From Salmonella enterica subsp. diarizonae (lineage in GTDB: Bacteria; Pseudomonadota; Gammaproteobacteria; Enterobacterales; Enterobacteriaceae), in assembly GCF_008692785.1 (NCBI RefSeq), contig NZ_VXJV01000005.1, positions 186,001 to 250,000 of the forward strand: DNA of 64,000 bases, read 5' to 3'. The position numbers were made by a program, and so were the translations under genes. Shown in pieces: positions 31,325-44,076 of the stretch. Below the pieces are notes generated by a model. The model was not told where the DNA came from, did no database searches, and saw only the letters and a list, made by a program, of their open reading frames with translations. Position 1 is the first letter of the stretch. Each line of letters starts with the position of its first letter.

Positions 31325-33253
31325 ATGAGTTATCAGGTCTTAGCCCGAAAATGGCGCCCACAAACCTTTGCTGACGTCGTCGGCCAGGAACATGTGCTGA
31401 CCGCACTGGCGAACGGCTTGTCGTTAGGGCGCATTCATCACGCATATCTTTTTTCCGGCACGCGCGGCGTCGGTAAAACCTCTATCGCCCGACTGCTGGC
31501 GAAGGGGCTGAACTGTGAAACCGGCATCACCGCGACGCCGTGCGGCGTTTGCGATAACTGCCGGGAAATTGAGCAGGGGCGTTTTGTCGATCTCATTGAG
31601 ATTGACGCCGCATCGCGTACCAAAGTCGAAGACACCCGCGACCTGCTGGATAACGTCCAGTACGCGCCTGCGCGCGGTCGCTTTAAGGTCTATCTGATAG
31701 ACGAAGTCCACATGCTGTCGCGCCACAGCTTTAATGCGCTCCTTAAAACGCTTGAAGAGCCGCCAGCGCATGTGAAATTTTTACTGGCGACCACCGATCC
31801 GCAGAAGCTACCGGTGACCATTTTGTCGCGCTGCCTACAGTTTCATCTCAAAGCGCTGGATGTTGAACAGATTCGTCATCAGCTTGAGCATATTCTCAAT
31901 GAGGAACATATCGCTCACGAACCCCGCGCGTTGCAGTTATTATCACGCGCGGCTGACGGCAGCCTGCGCGATGCATTAAGTCTGACTGACCAGGCGATCG
32001 CCAGCGGCGATGGACAGGTCTCGACGCAGGCGGTAAGCGCCATGCTCGGTACGCTGGACGACGACCAGGCATTGTCATTAGTCGAGGCGGTGGTTGACGC
32101 TAACGGCGAACGCGTCATGTCGCTTATCAACGAGGCGGCGGCACGCGGTATTGAATGGGAAGCGCTGCTGGTCGAAATGCTTAGCCTGCTGCACCGTATT
32201 GCGATGGTGCAACTTTCGCCTGCCGCGTTAGGCAGCGATATGGCGGCTATTGAGCAACGGATGCGCGAACTTGCCCGGACGGTGCCTCCCGGCGATCTCC
32301 AGCTCTATTATCAGACGTTGTTGATTGGCCGCAAAGAATTGCCCTGGGCGCCGGACCGGCGGATGGGCGTTGAAATGACGTTACTGCGTGCGCTGGCGTT
32401 TCACCCGCGTATGCCCTTGCCGGAGCCTGAAACGCCGCGGCAGTCTTTTGCGCCCGTCGCCCCAACGGCGGTAATGACGCCGACGCAGGTGCCGCAGCAG
32501 TCGGCGCCCGCGTCGCAGACATCGCCAGCGCCGCTGCCAGCTTCCACCAGTCAGGTGCTGGCGGCGCGTAATCAGCTACAGCGCGCGCAGGGAGTAACCA
32601 AAACAAAAAAGAGTGAACCGGCAGCCGCATCCCGCGCGCGGCCGGTGAATAACTCTGCGCTGGAGCGGCTGGCCTCGGTTTCAGAGCGCGTACAGGCGCG
32701 CCCAGCGGTGTCTGCGCTGGAAACGGCGTCAGTAAAGAAAGAGGCTTATCGCTGGAAGGCCACCACGCCGGTAGTGCAAACCAAAGAAGTGGTGGCTACG
32801 CCAAAAGCGCTTAAGAAAGCTCTGGAGCATGAAAAAACGCCGGAGCTGGCGGCTAAACTGGCGGCGGAAGCTATTGAGCGCGATCCGTGGGCAGCGCAGG
32901 TTAGCCAGCTTTCTCTGCCTAAGCTGGTGGAGCAGGTGGCGCTCAATGCCTGGAAGGAGCAAAGCGGCAACGCGGTTTGTCTGCATCTGCGTTCGACGCA
33001 GCGGCATCTCAACTCCAGCGGCGCGCAGCAAAAGCTGGCGCAAGCGCTAAGCGATCTGACAGGAACGACGGTTGAACTGACCATCGTTGAAGATGATAAT
33101 CCCGCAGTGCGTACGCCGCTGGAATGGCGTCAGGCCATTTATGAAGAGAAACTCGCGCAGGCGCGTGAGTCAATTATCGCGGATAATAACATTCAGACGC
33201 TACGCCGATTCTTCGACGCAGAGCTGGATGAAGAGAGTATCCGCCCCATTTGA
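31325..33253 (+). CDS. dnaX: DNA polymerase III tau and gamma subunits
   Basis: The full frame encodes tau (642 residues), the clamp loader and replisome organiser. Walker A GTRGVGKTS ends near residue 52, the zinc module Cys residues follow (CETG...CGVCDNC), and LIDEVHML is Walker B. A Pro/Ala/Gln-rich linker spans about residues 365-430, then the tau-specific C-terminal domains IV and V bind DnaB and the polymerase. A -1 frameshift signal at codon 429 should yield gamma. It starts 114 bp after the apt end and precedes ybaB-recR. Confidence 0.98.
   Translation: MSYQVLARKWRPQTFADVVGQEHVLTALANGLSLGRIHHAYLFSGTRGVGKTSIARLLAKGLNCETGITATPCGVCDNCREIEQGRFVDLIEIDAASRTKVEDTRDLLDNVQYAPARGRFKVYLIDEVHMLSRHSFNALLKTLEEPPAHVKFLLATTDPQKLPVTILSRCLQFHLKALDVEQIRHQLEHILNEEHIAHEPRALQLLSRAADGSLRDALSLTDQAIASGDGQVSTQAVSAMLGTLDDDQALSLVEAVVDANGERVMSLINEAAARGIEWEALLVEMLSLLHRIAMVQLSPAALGSDMAAIEQRMRELARTVPPGDLQLYYQTLLIGRKELPWAPDRRMGVEMTLLRALAFHPRMPLPEPETPRQSFAPVAPTAVMTPTQVPQQSAPASQTSPAPLPASTSQVLAARNQLQRAQGVTKTKKSEPAAASRARPVNNSALERLASVSERVQARPAVSALETASVKKEAYRWKATTPVVQTKEVVATPKALKKALEHEKTPELAAKLAAEAIERDPWAAQVSQLSLPKLVEQVALNAWKEQSGNAVCLHLRSTQRHLNSSGAQQKLAQALSDLTGTTVELTIVEDDNPAVRTPLEWRQAIYEEKLAQARESIIADNNIQTLRRFFDAELDEESIRPI
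32589..32646 (+). promoter_or_regulatory. Programmed -1 ribosomal frameshift signal in dnaX
   Basis: AGGGAG (32589-32594) is the Shine-Dalgarno-like stimulator, AAAAAAG (32605-32611) the slippery heptamer, and ACCGGC / GCCGGT (32617-32646 ends) the stem of the downstream hairpin. After slipping, the -1 frame reads GAG then TGA (32614-32616), which gives a gamma product of about 430 residues. Confidence 0.93.
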
Positions 33254-33259
33254 TCGTAA

Positions 33260-33627
<368 letters not shown>

Positions 33628-33628
<1 letters not shown>

Positions 33629-34233
33629 TGCAAACCAGTCCGCTGTTAACTCAGCTTATGGAAGCGTTGCGCTGCCTGCCGGGCGTCGGCCCTAAGTCGG
33701 CGCAGCGGATGGCGTTTACCCTGTTGCAGCGCGATCGCAGTGGCGGAATGCGCCTGGCGCAGGCGCTGACCCGGGCGATGTCGGAAATCGGCCACTGCGC
33801 CGATTGCCGCACCTTTACCGAGCAGGATATCTGTAATATCTGTTCGAACCCGCGGCGTCAGGAAAACGGCCAGATTTGCGTGGTGGAGAGTCCTGCGGAT
33901 ATCTACGCCATTGAGCAGACCGGGCAATTTTCCGGACGGTATTTTGTACTGATGGGCCACCTGTCACCGCTGGACGGCATCGGGCCGGATGATATCGGTC
34001 TCGATCGTCTGGAACAGCGACTGGCGTCAGAAAAAATCAGCGAGCTGATCCTCGCGACCAACCCGACGGTTGAAGGGGAGGCTACCGCGAACTATATTGC
34101 CGAGCTGTGCGCGGAGTATGGCGTCGAGGCTAGCCGTATCGCCCACGGCGTGCCGGTTGGTGGCGAACTGGAGATGGTCGACGGTACGACGCTGTCCCAC
34201 TCTTTGGCGGGACGCCATAAGATTATTTTCTGA
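33628..34233 (+). CDS. recR: Recombination mediator RecR
   Basis: A 201-residue protein of the RecFOR pathway that helps load RecA on gapped DNA. An N-terminal helix-hairpin-helix ([14 protein letters not shown]) is followed by a Cys4 zinc finger (CADC...CNIC) and a Toprim domain ([24 protein letters not shown]). It overlaps ybaB by one base. Confidence 0.98.
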
Positions 34234-34238
34234 ACAAA

Positions 34239-34262
34239 CGGAGGCGGCATTCGCGGCCTCCG
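34239..34262 (+). terminator. Stem-loop after recR
   Basis: CGGAGGC / GCCTCCG with a short loop, directly after recR. The T run is absent and it abuts the htpG heat-shock promoter, so it is a partial terminator at best. Confidence 0.5.
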
Positions 34263-34291
34263 CTTGAAATCACACCCGCTTGTCCCCATCT
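34263..34291 (+). promoter_or_regulatory. Sigma-32 heat-shock promoter of htpG
   Basis: CTTGAAA and CCCCATCT are separated by 14 bp, a perfect match to the sigma-32 consensus CTTGAAA-N13-17-CCCCATNT. It is about 55 bp upstream of the htpG start. Confidence 0.95.
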
Positions 34292-34343
34292 CACCCTCAA
34301 CGTATTTTTACCATTAAAAATGGCATTGTTGAGGTCTATCCAC

Positions 34344-36218
34344 ATGAAAGGACAAGAAACGCGTGGTTTTCAGTCAGAAGTTAAACAGCTTCTGCACCTG
34401 ATGATCCATTCTCTTTATTCCAATAAAGAAATCTTCCTGCGTGAACTCATCTCTAACGCCTCAGATGCGGCGGATAAGCTGCGTTTCCGCGCTCTGTCAA
34501 ACCCGGACCTGTATGAGGGCGATGGCGAACTGCGTGTGCGCGTCTCTTTCGATAAAGATAAGCGTACGTTGACCATTGCCGATAACGGCGTGGGGATGAA
34601 TCGTGATGAGGTGATTGACCACTTAGGCACCATTGCCAAGTCCGGCACCAAATCTTTCCTCGAATCAATGGGGTCCGATCAGGCGAAAGATAGCCAGCTC
34701 ATCGGTCAGTTTGGCGTAGGCTTCTACTCCGCGTTTATTGTTGCCGATAAAGTGACTGTGCGTACCCGTGCGGCAGGTGACAAGCCGGAAAATGGCGTGT
34801 TCTGGGAATCGGCTGGCGAAGGCGAATACACCGTTGCCGATATCACCAAAGATGACCGCGGTACGGAAATCACCTTACACCTGCGTGAAGGCGAAGATGA
34901 ATTCCTCGATGACTGGCGCGTACGCTCGATTATCAGCAAATATTCCGATCACATCGCCCTGCCGGTAGAGATTGAAAAACGGGAAGAAAAAGACGGCGAA
35001 ACCGTGATCTCCTGGGAGAAAATCAACAAGGCCCAGGCGCTGTGGACCCGCAACAAGTCGGAAATTAAAGACGACGAGTACAACGAGTTTTACAAGCATA
35101 TCGCGCATGATTTTACCGATCCGCTGACCTGGAGCCACAACCGCGTGGAAGGCAAGCAGGAATACACCAGCCTGCTGTATATCCCGTCGCAGGCGCCGTG
35201 GGATCTGTGGAACCGCGATCACAAACATGGCCTGAAGCTATACGTACAGCGTGTGTTCATTATGGACGATGCCGAGCAGTTCATGCCGAACTATCTGCGT
35301 TTCGTGCGCGGCCTGATTGATTCTAACGACCTGCCGTTGAACGTCTCCCGTGAAATCCTGCAGGACAGCACGGTGACGCGTAATCTGCGCAGCGCCCTGA
35401 CCAAACGCGTTCTGCAAATGCTGGAAAAACTGGCGAAAGACGACGCGGAAAAATACCAAACCTTCTGGAAACAGTTCGGTCTGGTGCTGAAAGAAGGCCC
35501 GGCGGAAGATCACGCCAACCAGGAAGCGATCGCCAAACTGTTGCGCTTTGCCTCCACCTATACCGACTCTTCCGCACAGACCGTGTCGCTGGAAGATTAC
35601 GTCTCCCGGATGAAAGAAGGGCAGGAAAAAATCTACTACATCACCGCAGACAGCTATGCGGCGGCGAAAAACAGCCCGCATCTGGAACTGCTGCGTAAGA
35701 AAGGCATCGAAGTGCTGCTGCTCTCCGATCGCATCGACGAGTGGATGATGAACTACCTGACCGAGTTTGACGGTAAAGCGTTCCAGTCTGTCGCCAAAGC
35801 CGATGAGTCCATCGAAAAACTGGCGGATGAAGTAGACGAAAACGCGAAAGAAGCGGAAAAGGCGCTTGAGCCGTTTGTGGAGCGTGTCAAAACCCTGCTG
35901 GGCGATCGCGTGAAAGACGTGCGTCTGACGCACCGTTTAACCGATACGCCGGCGATTGTCACCACCGATGCGGATGAAATGAGCACCCAGATGGCGAAAC
36001 TGTTCGCCGCGGCCGGTCAGTCCGTACCGGAAGTGAAATATATCTTTGAGCTCAACCCGGATCATGTGCTGGTCAAACGCACTGCCGATACCCAGGATGA
36101 AGCGCAGTTTAAAGAGTGGGTCGAGCTGCTGCTGGATCAGGCGCTGTTTGCCGAACGCGGCACGCTGGAAGATCCGAACCAGTTTATCCGCCGTATGAAC
36201 CAACTGCTGGTATCCTGA
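34344..36218 (+). CDS. htpG: Molecular chaperone HtpG (Hsp90)
   Basis: A 624-residue Hsp90. The N-terminal GHKL ATPase domain shows [20 protein letters not shown] and [11 protein letters not shown]; the middle domain carries the catalytic Arg region (NVSREILQ), and the C-terminal dimerisation domain ends RRMNQLLVS. It works with DnaK on client folding. The ATG at 34344 gives the family N-terminus ([13 protein letters not shown]). Expression should be heat-induced from the sigma-32 promoter. Confidence 0.98.
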   Translation: MKGQETRGFQSEVKQLLHLMIHSLYSNKEIFLRELISNASDAADKLRFRALSNPDLYEGDGELRVRVSFDKDKRTLTIADNGVGMNRDEVIDHLGTIAKSGTKSFLESMGSDQAKDSQLIGQFGVGFYSAFIVADKVTVRTRAAGDKPENGVFWESAGEGEYTVADITKDDRGTEITLHLREGEDEFLDDWRVRSIISKYSDHIALPVEIEKREEKDGETVISWEKINKAQALWTRNKSEIKDDEYNEFYKHIAHDFTDPLTWSHNRVEGKQEYTSLLYIPSQAPWDLWNRDHKHGLKLYVQRVFIMDDAEQFMPNYLRFVRGLIDSNDLPLNVSREILQDSTVTRNLRSALTKRVLQMLEKLAKDDAEKYQTFWKQFGLVLKEGPAEDHANQEAIAKLLRFASTYTDSSAQTVSLEDYVSRMKEGQEKIYYITADSYAAAKNSPHLELLRKKGIEVLLLSDRIDEWMMNYLTEFDGKAFQSVAKADESIEKLADEVDENAKEAEKALEPFVERVKTLLGDRVKDVRLTHRLTDTPAIVTTDADEMSTQMAKLFAAAGQSVPEVKYIFELNPDHVLVKRTADTQDEAQFKEWVELLLDQALFAERGTLEDPNQFIRRMNQLLVS

Positions 36219-36230
36219 TAGCGGTTATGT

Positions 36231-36316
36231 GATGCCGGATGGCGCTAACGCTTATCCGGCCTACAACATCTCGTCGATCTCAGGCCGGATAAGGTGTTTA
36301 CACTGCCATCCGGCAT
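36231..36316. repeat. REP/BIME element after htpG
   Basis: GATGCCGGATGGCG...TTATCCGGC and GGCCGGATAAGG...GCCATCCGGC, two opposed REP units between htpG and adk. Confidence 0.85.
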
Positions 36317-36378
36317 TTTCCCGCCTTATTTTCAATTTTCCCATCGTTAACCGTTTCAGCCCGGGGCTGCTTCCTTGA

Positions 36379-37095
<717 letters not shown>

Positions 37096-37100
37096 TGTAT

Positions 37101-37158
37101 GACGCTATCCGGCGCATTGAGTGCCGGATAGCGGCGTAAACGCCTTATCCTGCCTACA
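37101..37158. repeat. REP element after adk
   Basis: GCTATCCGGCGC...GTGCCGGATAGC palindrome followed by a TTATCC-TGCC REP half with one base changed. Confidence 0.75.
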
Positions 37159-37273
37159 AGACCCCAGGTCTTAACGCTGCGCGCCATCAGGCAACATCCC
37201 TTTGTGCCTTTCACAGCAATTAGTTTTTCTTCTTCGCTTTTCCGCTACAATTATCAACAATTTGAATAGATAA

Positions 37274-39213
<1,940 letters not shown>

Positions 39214-39365
39214 AAAACGCTCCTTGTGAAAGTGAACCATTGTAAAAAATGCGGCTGGAGAAACTGCGATCTCGCCGTCTGATATTGAAACGCCGTCACC
39301 CGTCGCGCGTATTAGGAGGAATGTGCTACCATGCAGCGCTCCGTTATTCATCCGTAAGCACAATC

Positions 39366-40670
39366 ATGAAATTTCCCGGTAAACGTAAATCCAAACACTA
39401 TTTTCCCGTCAATGCGCGTGACCCGTTGTTGCAACAAATTCAGCCAGAACAGGAAACCAACGCCTCCTGGGTCGTCGGTATCGACCAAACGTTGGTGGAT
39501 ATTGAGGCGAAAGTGGATGACGATTTTATTACACGCTATGGATTAAGCGCCGGGCATTCTCTGGTGATAGAAGACGAGGTGGCGGAGAAGCTGTATCAGG
39601 AACTGACGCGGGAAAATCTGATCACTCATCAGTTTGCTGGCGGTACTATAGGCAATACGATGCATAACTACTCGGTACTGGCGGATGACCGTTCGGTGTT
39701 ACTGGGCGTGATGTGCAGCAACATTGAGATTGGCAGCTACGCTTATCGCTACCTGTGTAATACTTCCAGCCGTACCGACCTGAATTATCTGCAAGCTGTA
39801 GATGGCCCGATTGGCCGCTGTTTCACGCTGATTGGCGAATCCGGCGAGCGCACCTTCGCTATCAGTCCCGGGCATATGAATCAGCTACGGGCGGAAAGTA
39901 TTCCGGAAGCGGTGATCGCTGGCGCCTCCGCGCTGGTGTTGACCTCATATCTGGTGCGCTGTAAGCCTGGCGAACCGATGCCTGACGCGACGATGAAAGC
40001 GATCGAATACGCGAAAAAGCATAACGTGCCGGTTGTCATGACGCTGGGCACCAAATTTGTGATTGCCGATAACCCGCAGTGGTGGCAGGCGTTTCTCAAA
40101 GAGAATGTCTCGATTCTGGCAATGAATGAAGAAGAAGCGGAAGCGCTGACCGGCGAAAACGATCCGCTGCTGGCGGCGGATAAGGCGCTGGACTGGGTCG
40201 ACCTGGTGTTATGCACCGCCGGGCCGATAGGGTTATATATGGCAGGCTTCACCGAAGAGGAAGCAAAACGTAAAACCCAGCATCCGCTGCTGCCGGGGGC
40301 TATCGCTGAATTTAACCAGTATGAATTTAGCCGGGCGATGCGCCATAAAGATTGTATTAATCCGCTACGCGTCTATTCGCACATTGCGCCGTATATGGGC
40401 GGGCCGGAAAAAATCATGAATACCAACGGCGCAGGCGATGGCGCGCTGGCGGCGCTGTTGCATGATATTACGGCGAACAATTACCATCGTAGCAACGTAC
40501 CGAATTCCAGTAAGCACAAATTCACCTGGCTGACCTATTCGTCGCTGGCGCAGGTGTGTAAATATGCTAACCGTGTCAGCTATCAGGTACTGAACCAACA
40601 CTCTCCGCGTCTGACGCGTGGGCTACCGGAGCGTGAGGATAGTCTGGAAGAGTCGTACTGGGATCGCTAG
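39366..40670 (+). CDS. gsk: Inosine-guanosine kinase Gsk
   Basis: A 434-residue PfkB-family kinase of nucleoside salvage (inosine/guanosine + ATP to IMP/GMP). The PfkB signature and catalytic Asp are in NTNGAGDGALAALLHD. The ATG at 39366 gives the E. coli length. It is divergent from aes and followed by a BIME. Confidence 0.97.
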   Translation: MKFPGKRKSKHYFPVNARDPLLQQIQPEQETNASWVVGIDQTLVDIEAKVDDDFITRYGLSAGHSLVIEDEVAEKLYQELTRENLITHQFAGGTIGNTMHNYSVLADDRSVLLGVMCSNIEIGSYAYRYLCNTSSRTDLNYLQAVDGPIGRCFTLIGESGERTFAISPGHMNQLRAESIPEAVIAGASALVLTSYLVRCKPGEPMPDATMKAIEYAKKHNVPVVMTLGTKFVIADNPQWWQAFLKENVSILAMNEEEAEALTGENDPLLAADKALDWVDLVLCTAGPIGLYMAGFTEEEAKRKTQHPLLPGAIAEFNQYEFSRAMRHKDCINPLRVYSHIAPYMGGPEKIMNTNGAGDGALAALLHDITANNYHRSNVPNSSKHKFTWLTYSSLAQVCKYANRVSYQVLNQHSPRLTRGLPEREDSLEESYWDR

Positions 40671-40678
40671 TCTGTCTT

Positions 40679-40788
40679 GCCCGATGGCGCTGGGCGCATC
40701 GGGCCGTCCGGCGTTGACTGCCTGGTGGCGCGGTCTACGTAAACCGGGACGTTCCATGCCGGATAAGGCGCCTGGTGTCATCCGGCAA
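40679..40788. repeat. REP/BIME element between gsk and ybaL
   Basis: GCCCGATGGCGC...GCATCGGGC and GCCGGATAAGGCGC...CATCCGGC units between convergent gsk and ybaL. Confidence 0.8.
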
Positions 40789-40792
40789 CCCC

Positions 40793-42469
40793 TCAACTGG
40801 CGACGACTTCACCCACGGGCGGCGTTTCAAGGAGTTCCAGCATCGCCCGGGCAATCTCTCGCTCGCCCATCACGACCTGGTTCGCCCCGCGTTCAGTAAT
40901 GTAATCGACTTCATCGTCGTAATGCGCTCTGGCGATAATTTCAATACCCGGGCTTTTTTCCCGCGCTGAGGCGACGATCTCACCGGCTTCGTAACCGTTG
41001 GGGATGGTCAATAGCAGCCAGCGGGCGCAGTCCAGATGCGCCAGATTCATGATTTCTTCGTTGGCGGCATTGCCCAGCACGGCGCGAATCCCGCGTTCGC
41101 GCAGTTCATCCACGCGGGTACGGGACGTTTCGATAACCACCAGCGGAATACCCGCCGCCAGTAATTTTTCCCCCAGCAGACTGCCGACGCGGCCAAAACC
41201 CACCAGTAGGGCATGATTACAAATATCCACCGGAATTTGCTTCTCTTCTTCGATAGCCTCTTCCAGCGTCTGCTCTTCCAGCGTTTCAGTTTTCGCCAGA
41301 TACTTCTCCAGCAGGGCAAACAGCACAGGATTAAGCATAATCGACAAAATAGCGCCTGCCAGCACCAGGTTCTGACCCGCTTGCGGTAGCAGGTTGAGCG
41401 CCATGCCGAGTCCGGCGAGAATAAAGGCGAACTCGCCGATTTGCGCCAGGCTGGCGGCAATGGTCAGCGCGGTTCGCGGCGAGTGACCGAACAAACGCAC
41501 CAGGAAAAACGCGGCGATCGATTTACCAAAGACGATAATGGCAAGCGTCGCCAGCACCGCCAGCGGTTGTTGGATCAATATTAACGGATCGAACAGCATG
41601 CCGACGGAAACAAAAAACAGGACGGCAAATGCGTCGCGTAGCGGCAACGTATCGTGCGCCGCCCGGTGACTCAGTTCCGACTCATTAAGCACCATGCCGG
41701 CAAAGAACGCGCCCAGCGCAAAAGAGACGTCAAACAATTCTACCGCGCCAAACGCAATGCCTAACGCCAGCGCCAGTACGGAAAGAGTGAATAATTCGCG
41801 CGAACCGGTGGCGGCGCTGCGGGCCATAATCCACGGTACCAGGCGGCGTCCAACCAGCATCATGATGGCGATAAACGCCACCACTTTACCAATGGTCATC
41901 CCCATATCGACCGCCAGCGAGGCTATGCCGACATCGCCTTTTTCCACCATGCCGGCGACGGCGGGCAGCAAGACCAGCGTTAGCACCATCACCAGATCTT
42001 CGACAATCAGCCAGCCGATGGCGATTTGTCCGCGCTGGCTATCAAGGAGTTGTCGCTCCTCAAGCGCGCGCAGCAGGACGACGGTACTGGCGGTAGACAG
42101 ACAGAGCCCAAAGACGATGCCGGTCATTAATGACCATCCCAACACGGCGGAAAGCGCCATACCCAGCAGCGTCGCCACCGCTATCTGGGCGACGGCGCCG
42201 GGAATGGCGATAGACTTTACCGCCATCAAATCCTTCAGTGAAAAATGCAGCCCGACGCCGAACATCAATAGAATCACGCCGAGCTCCGCCAGCTCAGGAG
42301 CCAGTTTGGTATCCGCAACAAAACCCGGTGTAAAGGGTCCCGCCAGAACGCCCGCTAACAGATATCCCACCAGTGGAGAAATACGCAATTTGTTGGCAAT
42401 CATGCCGAGAATAAAAGCGAGCACAAGGCCGCCGACAATGGTGGTGATAAGCGGGGTGGCGTGATGCAT
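40793..42469 (-). CDS. ybaL: CPA2-family cation:proton antiporter YbaL (RosB-like)
   Basis: A 558-residue protein. Residues 1-390 form a CPA2/Kef-type antiporter domain (about twelve helices), and about 410-530 a TrkA-N Rossmann domain (NHALLVGFGRVGSLLGEKL). This is the KefB/KefC-like layout without a glutathione link being known. It was linked to antimicrobial-peptide resistance in Yersinia (RosB). It lies downstream of fsr on the same strand. Confidence 0.93.
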   Translation of the reverse strand: MHHATPLITTIVGGLVLAFILGMIANKLRISPLVGYLLAGVLAGPFTPGFVADTKLAPELAELGVILLMFGVGLHFSLKDLMAVKSIAIPGAVAQIAVATLLGMALSAVLGWSLMTGIVFGLCLSTASTVVLLRALEERQLLDSQRGQIAIGWLIVEDLVMVLTLVLLPAVAGMVEKGDVGIASLAVDMGMTIGKVVAFIAIMMLVGRRLVPWIMARSAATGSRELFTLSVLALALGIAFGAVELFDVSFALGAFFAGMVLNESELSHRAAHDTLPLRDAFAVLFFVSVGMLFDPLILIQQPLAVLATLAIIVFGKSIAAFFLVRLFGHSPRTALTIAASLAQIGEFAFILAGLGMALNLLPQAGQNLVLAGAILSIMLNPVLFALLEKYLAKTETLEEQTLEEAIEEEKQIPVDICNHALLVGFGRVGSLLGEKLLAAGIPLVVIETSRTRVDELRERGIRAVLGNAANEEIMNLAHLDCARWLLLTIPNGYEAGEIVASAREKSPGIEIIARAHYDDEVDYITERGANQVVMGEREIARAMLELLETPPVGEVVAS

Positions 42470-42683
42470 TCCGTCTCCTTTGGTTGTTGGACTCCAAAAC
42501 TCCGGGTAATAGTTTATGACAATTTCAATCAGGATGTTTATAAATAATGGTTGTGTTTTGGAAAAAGATAGAATCTGACGGTAAAAAGAGCACGGGACGG
42601 AAAAGTGGTAAGTATGGGATGGGCAAAGCGTGATGGCATCGGGATGTGCGGGCGGTCAAAGCGTACCTTTAACCGCCATAAAA

Positions 42684-43904
42684 TCATGCTTTATGTCGAT
42701 TATCAGGTAAGAATATGGTTAGTATCCCCAGAAGCGGCAGGAAAGCACAGATTTTATAAACTAAATAGATACTGGTATGGTCGGCAATCAGCCCCAGTAC
42801 CGCTGCGCCCAAGCCTCCCATCCCGAAGGCAAACCCGAAAAACAGGCCGGAAACCATACCGATACGTCCTGGCAGCAGTTCCTGGGCATAAACCAGAATG
42901 GCGGAAAACGCCGAAGCGAGAATAAAGCCGATAATAACGGTTAAAATTCCCGTCCAGTACAGCGTGGCGTAGGGTAAAACGAGGGTAAACGGCGCGACGC
43001 CGAGAATAGACCCCCAAATCACATATTTTCTGCCGATTTTATCGCCCACCGGCCCGCCGATTACCGTCCCGGCAGCCACCGCAAACAGGAAGGCAAACAG
43101 ATGGAGCTGCGCGTTTTGTATTGATAATCCGAATTTTTGCATCAGATAAAAGGTGTAGTAGCTACTGATGCTCGCCATATAAAAATATTTAGAGAAAATG
43201 AGTAGCAGTAACACGCTTACGGCCAGCACGACTTTATTGCGCGGCAGCGGGTTAGCTATTATCGCTTTTGGCTTTCCTTTCGCTATCCGGTGCTGGGCTG
43301 CGTACCAGCGGCTGATCTGCGCCAGCACCACGATCGCCAGCAGCGCGGCCAGCACAAACCAGGCGACATTCCCTTTGCCATAGGGCGCGATAATCACGGC
43401 GGCCAGCAGCGGACCCAACGAACTGCCGAAGTTACCGCCGACCTGGAAGATAGACTGCGCCAGGCCATGACGTCCGCCGGAGGCCATACGCGCCACGCGG
43501 GACGATTCCGGGTGAAAAACGGACGAGCCGGTACCCACCAGCGCCGCTGCGAGCAATACGGCGCCAAAACTTCCCGCCATCGCCAACAGCACCAGCCCGC
43601 TCAGGGTAAAACACATGCCGACAGGCAGCGACCACGGCATGGGATACTTATCCGTCCAGTAGCCGACGACCGGTTGCAGCAGCGATGAGGCGAGCTGGAA
43701 CGTCAGGGTGATCAAGCCTATCTGGACGAAGGTCAGCGAGAACTCCGCCTGCAACAGGGGATAAATGGCTAAGATTAGCGACTGGATCATATCGTTCAGC
43801 AGATGGGAAAGACTGATCGCGCCCAAAATACCAAACGAAGTACGTGCTTTAGCGGCCGCTGCGGGCGCGCCGACTAACGGCTGGGTTGGTTCACTCATGG
43901 CCAT
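42684..43904 (-). CDS. fsr: Fosmidomycin-resistance MFS transporter Fsr
   Basis: A 406-residue major-facilitator protein with twelve helices and the usual loop motifs (GYWTDKYP, GGPVGDKIGRKYV). It exports fosmidomycin when overexpressed; its normal substrate is unknown. It is 214 bp upstream of ybaL and may share a transcript with it. It is divergent from ushA. Confidence 0.94.
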   Translation of the reverse strand: MAMSEPTQPLVGAPAAAAKARTSFGILGAISLSHLLNDMIQSLILAIYPLLQAEFSLTFVQIGLITLTFQLASSLLQPVVGYWTDKYPMPWSLPVGMCFTLSGLVLLAMAGSFGAVLLAAALVGTGSSVFHPESSRVARMASGGRHGLAQSIFQVGGNFGSSLGPLLAAVIIAPYGKGNVAWFVLAALLAIVVLAQISRWYAAQHRIAKGKPKAIIANPLPRNKVVLAVSVLLLLIFSKYFYMASISSYYTFYLMQKFGLSIQNAQLHLFAFLFAVAAGTVIGGPVGDKIGRKYVIWGSILGVAPFTLVLPYATLYWTGILTVIIGFILASAFSAILVYAQELLPGRIGMVSGLFFGFAFGMGGLGAAVLGLIADHTSIYLVYKICAFLPLLGILTIFLPDNRHKA

Positions 43905-44076
43905 AGAAAGTCACTTAAATTTTATGCAATATTGGAGATAATCGGATGTGTAATTATTACTCGCCTAACATACCTGTGAAATGTGTTTGAAGGAAGTCTC
44001 AATTCTGAAAACATATTTGTCTATTATTGCGAGGAAAGGTAATTTCTGCGGTTGATATTGAGTCAGGGAGAGAAAC

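Noticed and set aside
35238..35933. 231-codon open frame antisense to htpG
   Set aside because: It mirrors htpG codon structure, has no ribosome binding site and is Phe/Arg/Gln-rich low-quality protein; htpG is certain.
41694..42464. 256-codon open frame antisense to ybaL
   Set aside because: Ser/Thr/Pro-rich shadow of a GC-rich gene with no family resemblance.
42605..42925. 106-codon open frame overlapping the fsr 3' end
   Set aside because: Mostly antisense to fsr, basic and unstructured, no ribosome binding site.
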